Shown here one piece after another: positions 32,301 to 46,300 of a stretch of 64,000 nucleotides of DNA. This DNA comes from Galaxea fascicularis (taxonomy: Eukaryota; Cnidaria; Anthozoa; Scleractinia; Euphylliidae), in contig OX419345.1 in the NCBI GenBank assembly GCA_948470475.1, positions 9,245,590-9,309,589 on the forward strand, written 5' to 3'. The notes below the pieces were generated by a model. That model did no database searches, was not told where the DNA came from, and saw only the letters and a list, made by a program, of their open reading frames with translations. Position numbers and translations under genes: made by a program. Positions within the stretch are counted from its first letter, which is position 1, and the number at the start of each line of letters is the position of its first letter.

Positions 32301-33877
32301 TCACTTTATGGTCTTTTCCACTTAAATTTGCCTCTAAACTGACGTCACACTGCCTTATGTCTGGTGGTACTTCCAGTTTCAAAATATGTATGACCTGACT
32401 TTAACTGCATTGATAACGTGTTTCTAACCATGTTATTCCGTGAAATTTCACTTGCGGATCTTTTCCGCGAAAAAACACAATAGTTAATGTATATATAAAA
32501 AAAACTCAAAAGTTATATGAAAGATGCTTTGTCTTGATAACTTTCCACCGTCAAAAGACCAAAAACTTAAAATCGGTAAAAATTAAGCCGTCAAAGCTAC
32601 CCTTCCCGCCCTTGTAGGGACCTTTCTTCAGTCGTAACAGTATCCCCTTCTTCTAACACCTACAACATGTACAATTTCTTTACTTCTTGTCCCTCTGTTT
32701 CTCACCTTTGTTCATATCCCTCTCCTTAAACTTCCATCAAAAGGTTGACTTTCGCTTCTTTCATTCGACTTTCTCCGGAACACTGGATTTTGCAAAATAA
32801 AGAAGATTGTTTAGCCCTCCTCTCGTGTGTCGCGTTTGCACTCTGCGCGTGATTTGTGCGCGCGCGGTTGTTTGTTCCTCTGGCCTGGTATGAGCTTGGT
32901 TTGACTTTCCAAGCCCGAAGAGACTCAAGAGACTGCTCGTAGTCTGGGAGATTTTACTGATTGCTGATTTAATATGTGAAATGTTGCTAGGCAATTGCTA
33001 AGGACGGGAGAAATATAAGAACATTTCATAAAGCACATTCATGATGTGTCGAATTCGTATTTGCATAATAAACGTCATTTAGATTCAAATTTCTCTGCTT
33101 TGCATTAGTATCGCGGAAATTTTGTTAGCTTCTGTGGGGCTTATTTACTCTGCAACCCAAATAAGTTAAAGGTAGCTTTTTAAGAGATGTGCTAACTAGA
33201 ACAATTAGAACAACCACTTGTAGCTCGCCATTTTCGAACAGGCGAGCGTTTCTCGAAACACCCGAAACTTTTCGGGCGCATTTCGGGTGTCTTGATTTCC
33301 TTCGTATCTTAAAATCGAAGACGTTTCCAGACATTCCCTTTCGTATCTTGAATTCATAGTTAAGACCAGCTTTTTAGAATAAGCGGATCGCAGTTTTTAA
33401 AATGGCTTTTCGTGCCCGAAAAGTTTACGAGACTTTCGAGAAACGGGCCCCTGTTTCAATTGGGAAGTGTTTAGCAGTAATTAACTAGATAGAGCAACGA
33501 GGACGACAAGGGCAAACAGAACGCCACAAAACAATAGGTTTAATGAGCAAAAACAATCTCTCCGCACGTGCGTTTATATTTTGGTACATTTCTTTCTTGT
33601 CCTCTGCAAAACAACTTGAAATGACCAAATTTCATGTTTTCTAGAGAACGTGAACGTGATGACGGCAAATCTGTTTTTGTTTTTCTTACTTTGATGCCGT
33701 TCAATAAGGTAGTCCCTGTGTAGCTCACTAACATTTTTTAAGTTAAACAAATTGGAATAATCGCGAAAACGTTACAAAACCGAGAAGATACATTTTGAAA
33801 TGACGTTTTTATCGCCGTTCTCTTCGTCGTTGCTTAACCAGCCGTTTATTCGTTTTCGGAGTGATTTTCCACCTATA
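32301..33877. other. Intergenic DNA, nothing firmly identified
   Basis: AT-rich sequence without a supported gene. Around 33240-33450 the motifs CTTTTCGGGCGCATTTCGG and CGAGAAACGGGCCCC suggest part of a GGGCCC-ended transposon, but no matching opposite terminus is visible. Confidence 0.4.
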
Positions 33878-33920
<43 letters not shown>

Positions 33921-34600
33921 TTGCTTATAGCGTGCAAATTAACATTCGAATATGATCAAATGCGCGTTACATCTAAGATACCTGAAAACTATAAATAAAA
34001 TGCTATAAGGAAAACTATATACATCCTATAAAAACTAAAATACATCATAAAAACTAATTACACCGTATTAAAAATACGATAATGAGCAATTAAATTAAGT
34101 AAAATTAACAAAAAGCCGTGCGAAACAAAAAAGTCTTAACCTTAGTTTTAAAAGTGTTAAAACATGTCTCGTGTCTGATTTCACGAGGGAGTGAATTAAA
34201 AAGCCTGGGGGCTGCCACGGCAAACGCCCTGTCACCTAGCGTTTTCTTGGTTTTACCCTGGTATGGTTCCAGTAGTATCTCGTTGTTTCGACGAAGCAAA
34301 TATTTGCTAGGGCATAAAATGTTAACTAACTTACTAATATAATTAGGAGCTAGGCCATTAATAGCTTTAAAAACTAAAATTAACATTTTAAATTGTACTC
34401 TTTGTTTTATGGGAAGCCAGTGAAGGGAGCGCAGCACCGGAGTTATGTGAGAGAACTTTGCTGTTCCAGTTATAAACCGGGCTGCTGCGTTTTGAACTCG
34501 CTGAAGTTTTTTTAACAGAACAAGCAACTAGGTGTGAAGCATCGTTTTGCAAACGCATTGTTAACATTAGCAAAGCAATAGCTTTTCTAAACTGGACTGG
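33878..34600 (-). pseudogene. 5'-truncated L2/CR1-like LINE with (ATT)n tail
   Basis: The - strand frame 34527-34105 reads KKLQRVQNAAARFITGT, HITPVLRSLHWLPIKQRVQF, FKAINGLAPNYI, GDRAFAVAAPRLFNSLPREI, the well-known C-terminus of L2/CR1/Rex-type ORF2 proteins, and ends at a stop. Downstream (leftward) the 3' UTR ends in an (ATT)n run at 33921-33878, as L2-like elements do. A frame break near 34530 and the missing reverse transcriptase show 5' truncation. Confidence 0.85.
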
Positions 34601-36900
34601 CTGAATTATTCTTTGGACCTTTAATGCACTGTAAGCGTATTTATAATGGAGGTGGATACTGCGTTTCTGTACTTAAATAGGAAATTTCAATGTTCCCATA
34701 CGATTTAGAACGGTCGAAATCTCAATATCAACAACGTCGAAGTCTCGGGCGCGGATTTGATATAAACGTTTGAGTCTCGATCTCGTAATTTTAAACAAGG
34801 GTCTCGCAGTCTCGCTAAGTCTCGGATTGACATACATATGATACATATAACTTTATTTAATTTTAACTCGGATTTAGAATAGCTCGAGAGAGCTAGTATC
34901 CCCGAGTAGTTGCAATGTTGTAAAGCATAGGAAACTTGTGCGGCCGGTTTTGGCCGGCACGGTAGTCAGTGGGTTAAACTCCCCATTTACTACTCATTAA
35001 AACTAAACTATTAAAACTCGTTTTCCGCTGTTACTTTTTCTATAATTTATGCACCATTCATTCTATACCCCTTGTCTCCAACTGAAGCAGTAAAGGTCGT
35101 GTGGAAAGTAGCAGTTGTTTTTGCACCAGAGCTCTCAAGTCTCAAGCATTGAGCGTGAATCTCGCACAAACGAATGAAATCTTACGCTCGCACCCTGAAA
35201 CTATTATTTCTTACGCATTTAAGGTTTTTTATTTAGACCACGATTTTGAGGTAGAATGCTGCTTAAGTAAATTCCTAAATAGTTACTTTTTTGAAGGGTC
35301 ACATTTCCGCTCAGAATAAAAGAAAACACGTCTGGGCTAAATTTTCTGGGGAAGCGTGCCTCCAGTCCACCCCAGAAAGGTGATCCCTTCAGCTTCCCAA
35401 TCAGAGACGGCTAGCCGTCAAAAATCTTACTTTTGAGCCAAAAATCAACTTTCAAGAGAGCTCTGTTGTTCCAACTCTGTTGATAATTAAAATACACATG
35501 TAGACTTAGGAATATAACAATGAACATTCTGAATTGACTTGAGCTGTTAAACTCGGTCACGGGGGTGACCGTAGTCTTTTCTATTGTATTTCAAAGATTA
35601 TATGGCTGCCTAGTTTTGTTAGCCCTTATGGTTGTTATAGGTAGCTAATACGTTACTCTTAAGTTTCAAATTCTATGTACCACTTTTTGTTTCTTCTTGG
35701 TATAAATAAATGTTGTTGTTGTTGTTGTTGTTCTTTGCGCAACTTGACAAATTGAAATAGTCATAATTATTATTAACAATAGTAAACGCTTTTGTAGCGC
35801 CAAAATGCTAATTCTTATGGCGCTTTCCAGAAACAAAGTGAATGAAAGTAACATAAAAGTGATATTCATTTATGCACAAAACTTTGAGGGACTTCTCGAT
35901 GAATTTTGCCATGTTGAAGAGAATATGAAAAGAGGCAGAGACGTTCATGACTTTCAGCAACATATAATTGTTGAAATCTAAGGGAGGTGCAACCGTAGAC
36001 TTTAAAAGGTCAATCTAGTAGTTTTCGATTTTCCCGGCCCCAACTGGTACAGTTAACACAATTGACCCATAATTGATCAGAAAAAAAGACCCTTGCTACA
36101 TTCTTATCACGCGGGGAAACTTTGCAAGAAAATTAACTAAACCGCTTTATTTGCGCGCGAATTTCTGATTACAGCTTTAACGATGCGTGATTTTATTCAC
36201 GATGACAAACAAACCAGAAAGTTTATTTCTGACTTTCGCAATCCTCAGCGGAAATGATGGTCCCGTAATGTTGACTCACTTCAACGAACTAAAACAAGTA
36301 GTAGTCCTTCACCCAGTTTTAAATGCAAAATGCCACGCAAAGTGTTTAGAAGAGCTAGAACCCTCAAGTTACAAAAGGTGCGGATGGGGAGGGGGCAAGT
36401 TCCACACAGCTCCATGCAAATTTTGTAATGTGCTGCTTCTATTAGTACATTTTCTGATTAATTATTTCCAGGGTTTTTAGTTTGATACCGGTGTATTTGT
36501 AACTGTCATAAGGGAGTGTTAGAAAATATTTGGTTTTCTCTGTCTCCTTTCTTCTCACCAACGTCCCACGACTTTGTCTCCGAGGTGCAAGAAACCTAGC
36601 CTGCCCTAATAGCCGAGAGGAAAATGGGTCGAGCAAGCTTGAGTGGCACGAATTTTCGAATTAAATTTTCGAATTTTCTCGCTAAGGTGACAAGATCACG
36701 GAGTTTTCAGCTATATTGGCAGTTGATATGCACGTTAAATTGCCATCGGAGGGATATTTTTCCAAATATTTTCACGGCACGTAAAGCAACCTTTGGTAAT
36801 ATAAACGCGGCTTTCTTTGCGGTCGAAATGGTATTCACGGCAGCTAATTGCGTTACTCTGCATCTTATTGTACAATAGAATTGACCTGTTCGCATAATTT
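34601..36900. other. Intergenic DNA between the two genes
   Basis: No supported gene. At 35560-35735 a stretch ends AATAAATGTTGTTGTTGTTG, probably a LINE 3' end with a (TTG)n tail. Open frames on both strands near 36620-36900 have no recognisable motif. Confidence 0.45.
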
Positions 36901-36904
36901 TAGG

Positions 36905-36913
36905 TTATATATT
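36905..36913 (+). promoter_or_regulatory. Possible TATA-like box of the exchanger gene
   Basis: TTATATATT lies 65 bp before the ATG at 36978. Position is plausible for a short 5' UTR, but many such AT motifs occur here by chance. Confidence 0.25.
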
Positions 36914-36977
36914 CTAGAAGCAGTAAGCCTTTTTGGCATTGGCGCTTGGCTTCGCTCAGGGAACGTTTAGAAGCAAG

Positions 36978-37307
36978 ATGGTGTGTCTGTCGCCGAAATT
37001 GTACTTTTGCGTTCTTCTGTGTACCTGGATTTCTTGCCAGTTCTTCGTTCCCTCTGATTCCCGAAGTCTGTTTAGACGGGTTAGAGATTTTTTTGAAATT
37101 TAGTGTGCTTTAACTTTTCCTTGGAAGTTGTGCTGTGTTGTTGGTTGTCAAGCACTCGACTGAAGTTGAAATGCTGTTGTTTAAATGTTGTTTATTCTTT
37201 AGGCTGCCGAGTACTCTGAAAACAAGGGGAATGAGTCGAACAAGACTGAAGAAGAAGGCGCTCCGTGCGTGGAAGACAGAAACGGCCCGTATCCCTGTTC
37301 ATCCACG
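36978..37307 (+). CDS. Exchanger exons 1-2: signal peptide and short extracellular segment
   Basis: Exon 36978-37079 starts MVCLSPKLYFCVLLCTWISC, a good signal peptide with likely cleavage after residue 20 or 21. Exon 37203-37307 encodes a hydrophilic segment with NES and NKT glycosylation sequons and two Cys (PCVED, PYPCSS). Both are phase 0. The next intron is 2.9 kb. Confidence 0.82.
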
Positions 37308-40300
37308 GTAAGATTCATGGACATTGGTTTTGAGGGCCGGATTTGTACTTTTTTCAATGTACGTAAACTTTTAATTCCGTTCATCCTCAAATTGGCGCCT
37401 ATCTGGTGATGACCAATTTATACTAAGACTCATGAGGTTGGTTATTTTGCAAAGTAAAGAAGCTGTGATGAGCTTTACATGGATCGATCAACGATATTTA
37501 AACTTGATTTAAGACGTGAGAACTGATATTTAAGCTTAATTTTATATACGGATAGAAATTTCTCGTTTTTTTGGTTTTGAAATAATATTTAATTAACTCA
37601 AGAAAGTAAAGTGTATCTTGGTCGAAATGTTTGCGGTATTTCGGGGCGCTTGCCGCCAAATATTTATCTGGTCATTTCTCTTTGTATTTGCAAGCGTGTA
37701 AACAAAATTATGGTAATGCTCGTACGCCCCTTTGAAGTTCTTTGTAAGATTGTCGATGCAGTAAAAAATGAAATTTCGATGGGTTGTTACGCTCGGTTTG
37801 AAGAATATTGAACATGATATATTTTACTCATTTTCTTGTTGAGCTTATTTTATTTTAAAAGCAGACTGATTACCAAAATACCGTCGAAAAAAAATGAACT
37901 GATATGGCCTGCTACACATCTGTCTGATTAACATTTTCGCGTCTGTTGTTTGTTAATTTTCTGTATATTACATAAGTCATTTATACGGAGGGACCTCTTC
38001 AACTGGTAAACTGTAGACTTGCATGCATATGGTCCTTTTATGACCCAAAGGTCTTTTCTTTGGAACTGTATTATTGCCTTCTTAACTTCAGTATACTGAG
38101 TTGCACGATGAAACTTAAAAAGCACGCAACTACCAGCAGTGTATTGAACCATGTAAAAAATATTGTTTGCATGTTGATAGGTGTTTTCTAGATTCTGTCG
38201 ATTCCAGAATTCGAAGTTATTGCGAAATTAAACGAGCCTGTTTTAACGGATTTATCATGTTAGTTGGGAGAAATTTATTGAAGAGCGATTTTGTATTTTT
38301 GTTTTGAATTCTTTTTTTTTTCATCTTTTTTTTATCAGTTTGTTGATGTCAACATGATCCCTTGACTATTAGTTTCATTTTAATTTGTTGCGTTTATTAT
38401 TCGTAAATGGTGATCCTTAACTTATCTAAGGAGTAAAAATTGGTCGGAATATTTAAAAAGCACTGAAGTGAATCTTTGCAAGCATTTGCTTTTGATTCTT
38501 TTTTTCCACTTCACTGATCAAGGTTTCCATTTCGAGAACGCAGAAAGCTTTTATGCTTTGATATGCAAATAAAGTTGTTTTGGCTTCTCTTTTTTAAGTG
38601 TCACTCAGAGTTGCTCAAAGTATGTTGTGCACTGCTGCAATTCACTCAAAATGTGGCATAAATAAAATAAATCAGGGACTTGTTTGAAACTCAACAAACT
38701 AATTCCTTGCTTTCTTAGTTGAAAAATCAACTAGTTCCTGGAACGACTGATAACCGATGCACATTTAAATGCCATTAAAATAGCTGTGGCGTCAAATTGT
38801 AAGCTTGAATGCACCAGGGAATAATAGATTATTGTTTGTAGCTTTAATTTTTAAATACTCTTGTCGTTCCTGAACATTCGTCTCTTGTTATGACTTGATT
38901 GCTTGAGTGTAACAACACACCCAAACCAAGCCAAGCCAAAGACTAACCATTGATATCAAATCTTTTGGGTTAATTTCAGCTTGTTTTATATCTGCACCTT
39001 GTTTGCATGTGAACTTTCTGTGAAAAAGAAAATTGTTCTTTTCTGGCATCTTTGCATTTCAAGCTAGTTCTAGAATTAAGAAAACGTGGGAGTGAATGTT
39101 TTCTAGGAGTTGTTTTCTCAAATAATCTTAGATCTTTGCAACAAAAACAATATAACACCCATACACTTTAATAAAACCACTTACAGTGTACCATCAGCTG
39201 TTTGTCCAAAGAAAGTTATCAAACTGTTTACTTTTACAAGAGACTCTAAGGAGCTGATGTATTTTGACATTTTACAAGATTAAGTTGAGAGCTTATTGCA
39301 AAATACTGGAGTTAATACTTTCTCTGGTTATATTCATTTGGTTTAGGCTCAGTCTTGCAACAATATTACTCTGAAATTACATCTTATCAACTGATTAAAA
39401 TAAGCCACACCTTGAAAATTCAAATTAATTATATATTTTTTCTGCATCATCAACTCTTCCTTTGTCTCTAAAAACAATATTTCATTTTTTATGCATCATG
39501 GATCAAGAAAAAACAATCAAAACGGTTATCTATGTCTTCAGTAAGCTGCTTATGTTTGTGAAAGGTCTTGTCTGAGACCCCCCTCCCATCAGATTTATGA
39601 AACAATTAGCATTCCTCTAATGCCCCCTGCCCTGTAATACCCCTACCTGACCCTCTGTTTAGTCCCCTTCATGGTATCAATTATCAAGAAGTAAAAAATA
39701 CACATTTTAAAACAGCACTTAAGTTTAATAATTTCTGTGGAATGAAATATACACCACTGTATTTAGTGCATGTACTTGTTTTTGAAGTGAAATTATTGGC
39801 GTGGGAGGCTAGGGTCCTCTTGTTTTTTGTATACATGTTTTCTTAGCATAAAATGTTTATTAAGCTTGAGGTTCAGTACCAATTTTCCTCAAAAGAAGCC
39901 AATATACCCTCCTTTTTTAACCCAAACCCCATACCCCACCCTTCTACCCAGTGCAAAATGGATCACAAAGTTGGTCAAAAACTTTAGCTCTTGGCTGTAC
40001 TGGAAGACTGTCAAATGTTTTATATGACAGAAAATCATAGTCTCAACAGAATTCTGTATTTGTTAACTGGTATGGGATTTTCCTTAAAACGAAGTAATTT
40101 AAGTTGGGAGTCAATTGCTGAAATTGGAGAGGTGTTATCAATTAGTGTGCACACACCCATACACAACCTTTTTAATTAGTATATGATCTCAACATCTCAC
40201 TGCTTGGTTTTTGTTTGTGTGTTTGTCGTTTCTCAGATAACTGGTAATCTGTTGCTGATGCTGTTTTACGGTGCAATTCTTGGTGTTGCAGCAAAATGTA

Positions 40301-43300
40301 TCTCAGGTGAGCCTTCAAAGTTAACGTTTCCTTGCCATAATTCCTACATTGTTAACAGGGTGTGACAAATTTAACATACTCAAAGAAGAAGTTTTTGGGA
40401 GAAAACAATTCTTCCAGGAAGCTGATCGGCATGATTTTGCCAGGAATCAAAAGATTGGGGAATTTTCTGGGAAATATGACATAGTTCCGGCCTAGATATT
40501 TTGCAAAAACTTTTTTTTTACCAGAGTGCCACCAAAAAAATGGGGAGAATCTCTTCAAATTTCCAGGAGGACTCAAAGTAACAGTGATTCTCAAAACAAT
40601 GTTTGTTAGAGTTGTCGCCCCCTGGAATGTAATATTAAGGTGATAAACCAGCAAGAATAATCTTCTCTACCCTTAGAGGTTTTTCTCTGAGTACTCTGGT
40701 TTTCCCCTCAAAAAACCAGCATTTCCATATTCCAATTCAATCTGGAATTTGAGGGCCAGTCCAGATAAACAAAATGTTTTTTTTTTTTTACTTTACTGGG
40801 GTTTATGAAATAAATCATATATGAACTGTGGAAATGAAAATGCAAATGAGCATGGCACCCGGGTATTGCAAAGTCACAGGTTCAAACCCCTTTGTTTGAA
40901 AGTCCTGAATTTTTTTCAGGCTTCTTTATGCAGGTGCATAAATGTGATCACAACTGCAAGGATCATCCTTCCTTTGATTTCTTTCTGCAGTTCATATACA
41001 TCATTTACAGTACCGGTAATTAGTTTAAAAACTTGTCCTTTTCTTTCTGCAAGAAAAATAAAATGTAAATATCTTTGTATACCAATTATTTTGTAGATGG
41101 TGCTGAGCTTCTGCTGGATCTTGGATGTTCTCCATCTCTGATTGGTAAGTGCAACAGAATAATACACGCTATAAGTAGTTGTGGCACACTGTTCAATTTA
41201 GTTTGAACTTTTTTTACATTTAATTCATATTTATTGATTTGCTTTTTTTTTTTTTAAGTTATTCAGATAGTTAGTATAAGTTGAAACAAAACATCTTATA
41301 TGTTGTCAGGTGGTATTGTTCTTCCTCTACTGGGAGCAGTACCTGACTCTGCTATAATCATTGTATCTGGACTTGGACCTGATGCACAGACCAAGCTCTC
41401 AGTTGGCATGGGGTAAGAAGTATATTTCGAGCTGGTTTTATTTGTTGATTATAACTATGGCTCACTGGACTCGCTCTGTTTTCAAATTCATGTTTCATTT
41501 GATGCTTGTGTAGCTGGGTGGGGCAGATTCGAGCATATGCTTTAGGGCCACCCCTTGCAACCTACTTTCGCTTATGGACGATCAGGAAATACCAAAAATA
41601 CCAAATGTTTGGCAGATTTGTTTCAGGTTCATCTCTTTGATCAATCTGGTTTCTTTGTTTGAAGTTTTGGGAAGCCTCCATGTTATGTGCAATCACCATC
41701 CATTACACAGTAGACCTCAAAGGAAATGTTTCTTGACATAGTTAGTAACTCTTACAAGCTCAAAAGCCCCAAAACACCATGCCCCTCAAAGCCTGATCTT
41801 GGTAGCTGCATCTCAATAGCAAGTTTCTTATTCTTTGCAAAACATGGTATTAAAATACCTGTAAGTTGATTAACCACAAGGTGTGTTTTTATAGGACCTT
41901 GGCTGGTAGTACTATCATGTTATTGACAGCTGCATGGGCAGGCAGCCTTGCAATTGGCAAATGCGACCTCAATGCTTATGGAGAGGCAATTGAAGGCTCT
42001 GGGTATGGAAAGATCAGCTGCAATAATCAGGTAATAGCTGATTAAATACAAACCAAGAACAACCATGTGTCAAATTGTGTCAGATTGCTTCAATATTTGC
42101 AGCATGATAATTTTTTTTAACAGTTCTTTGTTGAAGTTACCCTGGCTCCAGAGGCCTATTGAGAAAATAAACATCCCTGAAAACCAAACCAAAAGAAAAG
42201 AGACGGGCCTCTGGTCGCAGGAGCCGAGAAATTAGAAAAAAATTTGTCCTAGATCATTGATTGGTTCTTGAAATGAAACAACAACTGTGGTTGGCTTATG
42301 AAAAGTGTGGTTTCCCAGCCGAAATAAAACAACTCTGATTGGCTTAGGAAAAGCATGATTTCCCAGGCAACAGCACAACATGGAAATTAGATTCAGTATT
42401 TGTGTGCCTTGTGGCCGTAGCTTCACTGTGTAATTTCCCTCCTCCAAAGAAAAAAAATAACCTCTGGCACACCCAGGGTATGTTGAAGACAATTTAATAT
42501 GTTCATTTTAGGGTGTGACAATCTTGCCGAGTGTGAAGACAGCTGTTGGTATTATGTTGTTGACATCTCTCTCTTACTTGTAAGTACCAAACTTAAGTGC
42601 TCTTTATTAGTAAATACTATTGATTTATTGAAAAGTACAATCACCTGCAGTTGATCAATTTCTTGCATGACTGTCAAAATTGCTCTTTAAAAAATTTCCC
42701 CCATTGGGAATGTATGAAAAAGAAATAAAGCATTCTTGACATTTATTCAGCTTTCAAAAAGCGTGAATCACCAAGTTAACAAAGATCTTGTTTTTTTAAA
42801 ATTATCATCAGGATCTGTAATTATTAACCAGTGATCCCTCCAGTCAAACAGAAGACTTTCTAGTAACAATACTAATTGTATGAAGCTTGTTAATTTTTTT
42901 CTTCTGATGTGGGATCAAACTGGTTGGATGTTCTTGTTAAACATTTCACTGAATTTTGACTGTGTATTTCATTACAGTATTGTTCAAGGGGCAGATTGGC
43001 GTTTTGGCCCACATAACTTTGGCCCACAGCCAGAGTATGTGCGCAAGGCTGCGTTAGCTACCATGATCATCTGCTTCATTGGATTCATTGCCTACTTAGT
43101 ATTTTTGGTAAGGATTGCACGGCATGACATGTACAGCACTGTTTGCTGTTGGAAACCATTTGCTAGTTCAGTAGCAACTCAAAGTAGCCAGCTTTACTGC
43201 ATCTGAAGACAGTGGGCTATTAAAAGCATTAGGGAATGCCCTAAGATTCTTCAGAGCTCAGTAGCTCTACAGGTGTGGCCTCATTGCGCCACACCCATGA

Positions 43301-46300
43301 TGCTCCTGACCTGTACCTGAAGAAGGCTCTAATAACACATTGAACACCTGGCTGAGATCTGTATCCAATATTAATTAATCAACCCTTTTCAGCCAAACAA
43401 CAGAGCAGAAGTATTCTTTCACTCTTGAAGGTTCCATTATTTAGTACTGATCTTATTTAAATTATTATGAAATGTTTATTTTTCCTGGGCTGATGTCCTT
43501 TTCCTACAAATGTCATCAGTGGCATCTTTCTGTGATTTTTATGCATTAATTTTCACTGTTTTCCCCTCCTTAGTTTGTCGACAGCAAATCAGCCCAGATG
43601 AGGGCTGACAAGCATCGCCAAGAAATGTGAGTCTGAAGAAACAATGAATGATTTCTGGCTCAATTTAAGTTGTTGGAAAAAGGTTTTGGACTTGTAAAAA
43701 TTTAGTTATGGTGTCACCACGTTGGTGTCGCCATGGAAGTAGTTTAAGTAAAACTTTAAGTAAGTAAAAGGCAGATGATGCAGGCAGTATTTTGCTTCAG
43801 GGTTGTTGATGTACCACTTAAACATTTACATGACATGTAAAATTGAAAAGTAAGGTGGAAATACTGGTTTTACATTAAGAATTTTATACTTCAACCTAGC
43901 CACCATGATATGGATCAGATTTCACAATCATTGCAGCTGTATTTGATGAAAGTAAATCATATTGGCATGAACGTTTCCTTGACTTATCTTTTAGTAAAAA
44001 CTAATGGTACAGAAAGAGACGCTTTGTGGTGCCCTCAGATAACCTTTTTGAATTTTAAGGACATCACAAAAATCATCCACACATGCAAACTTTGTCCATC
44101 ACCTGGAATAAATTGTCTTTATTAATTTCCAACTACTGGAACTATTGATGGTAGTTCACTTGCTGTTACCCAGGGTATTATTTCACTTTTGTATGCCTGA
44201 ATAATATAACTTCTAACAGTGTGATTTTGGGGGTTTCAATCTTTGTTGGAATAGCTGTCTGAGCTAAACAAAGTCGGTGGTGATGTGATGAACACTTTTT
44301 AATCATTTGAGTGAAAAAATCTAGACAAAGTAGGTGGCACTGAGAGGTAAATAATCATGACAAAGTAGACAGCGGATTTCTCTGGTTGCTGGCTTCTAAT
44401 GAAACCCCTGGATTTATGTTGGCAGGATGCAGCGAAGGGTGTTACACCGCTTTGTGATCATGGCAAAGAGGCAGATGCCAACCCGAATTGGTGATCAGAC
44501 TGATTCTGCTGAAGATACAGCTGCCCAGGAAGGTATAACTATTTGCATTGTGTAGTTCAAGAAAATATTCATTCCTCCCTCCCAGAAGGTCAATGAAAAT
44601 TCCAAGGGGGAGTGGGGTGCAAAACTAAAAGGTTTTGAAGAAAAGTATGGAGGTAAATAAATTGGAATATCCAGGGAGTGGGGGGTGCAAACCAATGTTA
44701 CCCTTCTGGGGGGGAGTAAGCAAGATATTTTCTGGAACCACACATTTTCTTCACCTCACTCCCATCGGTGCATTTAGCTTTTGCTCTCATAAGCTTAGGG
44801 TCCATTTTAGTTAATTGAAGTTGTGGATTTTCTTTAAGTTCATGTTCAAAAGAAGTACTTCAAAGCATGGCGTCTGGGAGCTGCAATGGACAAGAAAGAG
44901 CCATCTGAAACCGATCCTATTGTGCCAAAAGAAGTCCACGGAGACAAGGAGGTATGAATAAGTTGTTTTGTTTGGACTTGGCAAATCAAAATTGTTGCTG
45001 CTGCTTGCTTTGTGCCTGTAATGCTTCTCTGGTCGATCATCCATGCAGTAATAAGTTGCTGTAATATTATTAGCATTTGGCCTAACAAAACTAATGCATG
45101 CTAACTTTACATAATTAAGTTTAATTATGAATAGGATCAATATTGTGGTGCTGAAAAAGTCATACCTCCAGAAAAGCCATTTTTTTTGGGAGGGGTGTGG
45201 AAGGAGGGGCTCATTGGACTCTTCCCACAACCACCCACTTCCTCACTCATCTGAAAATTCAAAATCAAATGTATCTACTCTAATTTCTAACCTCCCCCTG
45301 GTTCTCAAAATTTCCAGTAATAGCATGTCCTTTATATATTTTTTTAGAACCATGCGGTGTACACTGTATGTTCACATCTTATTCTGCAGTCATTGTCAGT
45401 AGTAATAGTCAGTAGTGTTAACAATTCTTGGAAACCAAGTTACAGGCAAGAAAACTAATGTTTTGGCATACCTTGGTCTTATAAAAAATCACCAATTTCT
45501 TTGCCACTGAGTAAAACTTGCCGTGCAACATGATTGTTACCCTCAAATCTACCTATTTTGTGAAAGTCTCATGACTGAGGTTAAGCTTTGATACTTAATG
45601 AAAATATTCATGGTGCATTCCATAGGAACTACTGGTAAATGTGTTCTTCAATCTTCCCTAGAGTGACACAAAAGTTTGTGAAAGTTGATCTCTAACAAAG
45701 AAAGATATAGGTTGAATCTGTTCTTTCTTTCTCACTTGCAACCTGACAGGAACTTATCCATCATGACTCTTTTAAGGTAGAGGAGGTGAGTGAGCAGTCA
45801 TCATGCAGGATCTTGAAGCCTGCATGCTTTTAGTGTCAGGAAAAACCCAGTTGCTTACAATGCATAGATTATCTTTTTGTAATCAGATTTTTCTGCATAT
45901 AGGGTTGTCAAAAATACAGTGTGGTGTTTCTGACTTGCATCCCCCAATTTATTCATTGTTCGTGACCAGTTAGAAATTCTTCTCATAATGGTCTTATGAA
46001 AACCAAATTAAGCTTGCCTTAAGCTTGCATGAAACATTGAGTATCTAAACTTATTAAACAGTTTAAGCTTGAATTAAGTCAAATGTTAATGTCCATTCAC
46101 TTATCCAAGAAATTAGCTATGAACTGATCAAATGGCTTGCTTTTATTTAGTGTCATTTCATTTTGTTAGAAATGAGCCAATCATCTTGAATTTTCTGCAC
46201 ATGAAAATCAGGCTCAAAATGTGAACAAATATGAATAAAGTGGAACAAGAAGCTTTAAGCAATTATTTAACTGGGAGTGTGAAACATTCCAACCACCTTT

